NCBI GenBank assembly: GCA_026225945.1 | Contig: JAMJFZ010003624.1 | Coordinates: forward strand, 7,983,001 to 8,047,000 | DNA length: 64,000 nucleotides | DNA from: Cricetomys ansorgei | Taxonomy: Eukaryota; Chordata; Mammalia; Rodentia; Nesomyidae | Direction: 5' to 3' | Part shown: positions 59,560 through 64,000 of the stretch, piece after piece | How positions within the stretch are numbered: position 1 is the stretch's first letter | Layout of the letters: every line of letters begins with the position of its first letter | The notes under the pieces: generated by a model | Told to the model about the DNA's origin: nothing | Database searches by the model: none | What the model saw: only the letters and a program-made list of their open reading frames with translations | Position numbers and translations under genes: made by a program

Positions 59560-60830
59560 TCTAGGAATATCATAAAATAAGAACCACATGGTATTTGTTA
59601 CTTTGCAAACAGCTTATTTCACACAGTACAAGGCTAATTCATGATGTAGCATGTATCAGTATTTTCTTCTTGTTTATGGCTGAATAACTTCCATTGGCTA
59701 TATGCCACATTTTCCTATTTTTACTATTACTTTTATAAAATTAGCAGACAGAATCAATTTACCTTAATCTGATTCAAGTTTCATGCAAAATCAAATTTAA
59801 AACCTATATTTGCCCCACTAATATTCCAGAATATATAATTTTAAGTCTTATAAATATGATTTACTATATTCCCTCATTTTACTCATCATTTATGAATATG
59901 TGCATTGCATCCATCATTGGCTATTGTGAATAATAATAATTCTATAATAATAATTATGTTGTATTATATGTATATATTATATTAATTATAGAATAATAAT
60001 TCTGCCGTAAACATGAGCATAAAAACGTTCTTCAAGCCCCAATTTTCACTTCTTTCAGGTGCAGATTCAGAGTGGAACTGCTAGATCATATGGCATTGTA
60101 TTGCTTAATTTTGGAATGAATCGCCAATGTTCAATTTCACATTCATACTTGCAAAGCACAAAGGTTCCAATTTTAGGACATCCTTGCTAACCTTCTGCTC
60201 TGTTGTTTGTTTCCTGTAAGTCACCCTAATGAGTGTCACACGGTCCTCCAGAGAGATTTAGTTTGAATAGTTTCTTTTGCTCATTAGTCATCTGTATATC
60301 TACTTTGGTGAAATAGCTATTCAAGTTACTTGCTATTTACTCATCTCCCTTTTTTTTCTTTGAAGTATTGTGGATTGAACCAAAGACCTCATGCATGCTA
60401 GGCAAGCACTCTACTACTGAGCTGTAACCTCAGCCCTCATTTTAATTCTTTCACTTTAAGAGTTTCCCAATATGGCCTTGAATTCACTATAGTCGAGGCA
60501 GTCCTTGAACTTGCAATCTTCATGTCTCAGTGTCCTGAGTGTGTGGTGTTACAGGACTATGCCATTGGCCTTGTCCTTTTCTCATTTTCTAGGTGAGTTT
60601 TGTTGAATTGTAAGAATTCTTTATATATTCTGGATATCAATCCCATATCACAAGATTTGCAAAGACTTTCTCCCAGTCCATGGACTATTTTCTTACTGTC
60701 AAAAGTATCCTTTCATGCCATTTCCCTAACATGTATTTCTCTCAGACTGAGGAACCCAAATTTGATTATATTTGTACAATTTAAAAAATATTTCTAAATA
60801 TACAGATAACTGCCCATTAGGGGCTGTCAC
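59560..60830 (-). repeat. Old L1, minus strand, with B4 insertion
   Basis: Antisense L1 text (ttctttatatattctggata, ttgcaaagactttctcccag). 60350-60575 is a B4-type SINE in antisense (gctaggcaagcactctacta then B1-like half). Confidence 0.75.
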
Positions 60831-61255
60831 CTGTACATACAGTACCATCTATACATTGCTTTGGTATTTCTAAGCGCTAAAATGATTGCTTAACATTTCA
60901 TTTGTTAGTATTTAAAAATAAACCTTAAACACAAAGTGACTGAATCAGAAATTTCTTAGCTCAAATTAAGCAAGGCCCCAAAGTCCTGTTTTAATCACAG
61001 AAATGTTTCTTCTTTGCAGAAATATTTCTAAGCTACTACAAGTTTTTGGCAGCAAGGGCAACTCCAGAATTGTAAGAATTGAATCAGGACAAGCTCCTAA
61101 GTCAGGAAAGAGACACCATCAGTATTAGTGATCAATCAGTGGAGTAAAGTGTTCCCTGTTCCTGAACTTTGAAAACTCACTGGGCACCTGACATCTCAGT
61201 ATTTTTACCTCAAAGAGGCAGCCAGTAGGAGACGATGTTACCTGCCTCTGGAGCT

Positions 61256-61345
61256 TAGAAAGACAGAAGAAAAAAAGAGAAGGAAAGAAGGAAGGAAGGG
61301 AAAAGAAAGGAAAAGGGTGGAGAAAAAGAAAAGGAAAAAAAAAGT
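61256..61345. repeat. Purine-rich GAAA/GGAA tract
   Basis: Almost pure A/G for about 85 bp. Confidence 0.95.
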
Positions 61346-61496
61346 CCTCTCCTTGACTTCTGGCTTTTTAACTCTTTCCCATTATAAATATCTATCAAGC
61401 AAGCCTGGGTTTTTTCCACGGCTCCTCCTACATTCTCTTTGGCATTCATGTTAATTGATTCCACCTCCTTATATGTATAAAAGTGGAAGGAGGATG

Positions 61497-61680
61497 GGAC
61501 TGGAGAGATGTCTCAGCAGCAAGGAGCACTTGCTGCTCTTGCAGAGCACCAATTCCATTTCCATCACCCACAAAATAGCTCACAACCTCCTGTAACTCCA
61601 GTTCTGGCTTCTGCACACACATAGCACAGCACACATACAAACATGCAGACACTTACATATACACATAGGATAAAAAAGTG
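61497..61680 (+). repeat. B3 SINE, plus strand
   Basis: ggactggagagatgtctcag, cctgtaactccagttctggc and a CA/ATA-rich tail. Confidence 0.9.
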
Positions 61681-61689
61681 TGTTAAATT

Positions 61690-63400
61690 ACGTTCAATGT
61701 TTTAATATGAGTCCAGCGTTGAATTTTCTCAATGCTTTTAATTACAAGCCATGTCAGTTCTCAGAGATTCAATCCCCGGGCAGCTAGGCAGAGACTTCAT
61801 TCCATGTTTCTCCCTCCTGCTTCTCCTCTTTTGCCCCAGTCCTGGGTGCTTTTTCATTCCAAATCCTCCCTGTCTTCACCCAGCCCTCCAATATACAAAT
61901 GAATGGAACCTAACCTTCATCTGCTTTAAGGTTAAGGAATGCCCTATTCATATGGAGAGCTTAGTGGCCACTCCATTATTTACTGGTAGGAAGTGCATCT
62001 TTTCCATGCTACAAGGACAGCTTACAGGAATATTATCCATAACTATAAAATATCCCACATCTCACCCTTTCTGTTTATAATAAGCAGCAGACTGCTCACA
62101 CAGTTCAAATGTGTTTGATGATTGTAACTGTCCCATAACATCAAGTATCAAGGCCAAAGTTCACCAATTGTTAATAAAAGTTCAATGTTTAGCAAAATGC
62201 TCATGCAGTTCAAATGTCTTTGAAGAAAATCATCTGTAGCAGAAGAAAATGTGGTGATAATCAGCAGGTATCTGCATCTGCATCACCACAGTTGAGCAGT
62301 GTGAAAACTGCCTCGATTTTCACTGGTCTTTTTGGCAAAACAGGCTCTGTGTAAGCTGCAGAGTCATCTCCAAGATGATTTCCAAGGACAAGATGGTTTT
62401 TATGAAGCCAATAGCTTCCCATATTTCCCCTTTTCAAGAAGACTGTGCCTGGCTTCGGAGAGAAATAATGAACAATGAATCTGACCCATCTTTGGTTAAC
62501 TGATTGCATGATCAGCACCTTGTCTTAGGTTGATTTCATGTCATAATTCTCACTTCCGGTCTCTGAGTACCAGCATCTGTACAAAGCCGGGGAATTCAAT
62601 TCTTTGTAGTTATAGCCCATGGCCTCTGATCTTTCACAATGCTGTAAGGAGACCTTTAAGCAACACAGGAGCAAGGCAGCTAAGAAAGCCTTCAAAGGTC
62701 CATTTTCATGGGACTATTGAGGTTGAAGGCTGGACAGTAACCCACACACTCTGATGTCTCTCAGCCCAGTGGTCTCTGGATACTCTCAGTTGGATGTTTC
62801 ATTTCTGAAAAGACAAAAACACAACTTTTCCCCGACATGGGGTGGAGTCTCCACACTCCAGGCTACTATTATTAGAGCAAAATGCTTAAACATTATCTTT
62901 TAAAATTAAAATTTTTATTATTTCAGGTTAAAATAGCCAATTATAGATACATCCTATACCCCTTTCTTTTTTAAATTTAAGCTGAAGTTTTATCATGTAT
63001 AATTTTAAAATCCAATAATTTGTCCCTTTCTTGCTAGACACTCATTTAGCATGCCAGCCTCTGGAGCTGTAGGTATGGCTGGTAACAGAACATCTACCTA
63101 CCATAATGCCTTATGGGCTTTGTAGTCTATGACAAACCCAGGAAGTTGGGACTTTTTCCAACATTAACTATAAACAAACTTCCAAGTACAGGTAAAACAA
63201 ATCTTTTTTGTCAACCAAATAAAACCAAATACCAAATCCCTGGAGGACCAGGACCAGTTGGCTGACTCTTTTGTCCACACTCCTGAACATACCAAGGCTG
63301 GTTATTTAGCAACCATAGCCAAGCTGCTGCTGAGAGACAAACTCTAACACAGGCAGTGTAGATTCTGCCCAAGCTTTCTGAGTCACTTTGTGTAACGATT
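61690..63400. other. Upstream intron, unassigned, perhaps ERV-derived
   Basis: Minus-strand open stretches (for example 62261-62518) are collinear with the pol remnant at the window edge, but I cannot assign them to env or LTR. Confidence 0.35.
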
Positions 63401-63404
63401 CATT

Positions 63405-64000
63405 TTAAAATATTGTCCTCTTTTGTATCATGAGCTCAGTAGAGGAACAATCAGAAAGCATACAGTCAAGCTTGAGGTCTAGGTAATTTACATATGCATT
63501 CTGTAATCTACTTTCTACCTGAGTTAACTCCTTTTCTGCTGCTGTTAAACTTCTTGGGCTGTTTAAATTTGAATTATCATGCAATGTTTCTCCCAGCAGT
63601 TTTTGAACATCATTAAGAGTTTGTAATTGATCTCTCCTTATCTGTTGATTCACGATCTGTTGATTCACCTTATAGCTCAGATAATTGATAAACTATCCTC
63701 TTTGCACCTTTTCTGGAGCTATCTGTAATCTCCAACATGGTAAAATTATTTTCACCATATTAAACATTTTTTCTAAAGTGACTATATTAAAATCAGCCAA
63801 TAAATATCCAGTGGCTTTTGTACAAAATATTGACATAAAGTTGTACTATTTAACATTTCCTGGAGGAGGACTCTCCATTGATACCTTTTAACAGGCTGAG
63901 AATTATTATATGCTGGTGCTGTAAAAGCAAATCTTTCTCTATCCTGTTCTTGTAAAAGAATTACAGACTATACACAGCCCATTGGCTGAATTACTTTATT
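63405..64000 (-). pseudogene. ERVK-like pol (reverse transcriptase) remnant, minus strand
   Basis: On the minus strand the motif TLNDVQKLLG, with nearby basic residues, matches the thumb/connection region of betaretrovirus-like reverse transcriptase. Further right, 'RYQW' and 'CQYFVQKPL' pieces of the palm region can be seen. The catalytic YxDD block appears deleted and several stops interrupt the frame, so the copy is dead. It extends past the window end. Confidence 0.7.

Noticed and set aside
61209..61253. 45-bp possible exon, phase 0 at both ends, after a long pyrimidine tract
   Set aside because: The tract is a simple repeat and the peptide is short and featureless. No independent support.

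Overview
The window is nuclear DNA from a muroid rodent. It is full of B1/PB1, B2/B3, RSINE1-like, ID and B4-like SINEs, rodent L1 fragments, MaLR-type LTRs and URR1-type hAT elements, with long simple repeats. I see no rRNA, genuine tRNA gene, CRISPR array or bacterial-type gene. The exact species cannot be read from the sequence. Most L1 and SINE copies look diverged.

The only gene I can support is on the minus strand and crosses almost the whole window. It is read from about 56.7 kb (5' side) down to 1.4 kb (3' side). Seventeen coding exons were placed by splice sites, open frames and matching intron phases. The product has an N-terminal helical, acidic region, a first ankyrin block, a very long disordered exon, a second ankyrin block, a coiled coil and a RAMA-type domain. 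This order identifies Ankrd31, the germ-cell ankyrin protein that works with REC114 in placing meiotic double-strand breaks. The first exon(s) with promoter and start codon lie to the right of the window. The last exon(s), which in this family hold the REC114-binding tail, lie to the left.

Layout in transcription order: 64-56.7 kb is an upstream intron with an ERVK-like pol remnant, L1 and MIR fossils. 56.7-53.9 kb holds the N-terminal exons. 48.8-42.6 kb holds ankyrin block 1. 39.7-37.5 kb holds a 53-bp exon and the 1456-bp exon. 37-31 kb is a large intron with nested L1, MaLR and LTR insertions. 30.8-20.1 kb holds ankyrin block 2. 17.3-9.6 kb holds the linker, the coiled coil and a 993-bp exon. 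6.3-1.4 kb holds the rest of the RAMA module. All exon joins are in phase.

The main anomaly is in the 993-bp exon (9608-10600). Its two ends fit their neighbours but lie in different frames, so a one-base loss (or two-base gain) lies between 10255 and 10381, most simply at a five-base G run (C in sense) at 10359-10363. It is either a sequencing error or a real frameshift that removes the RAMA domain and C-terminus. A second point is a possible alternative ending in the large intron (37380-37465 plus 36399-36656), in frame with the 1456-bp exon. I found no previously undescribed multi-gene system.
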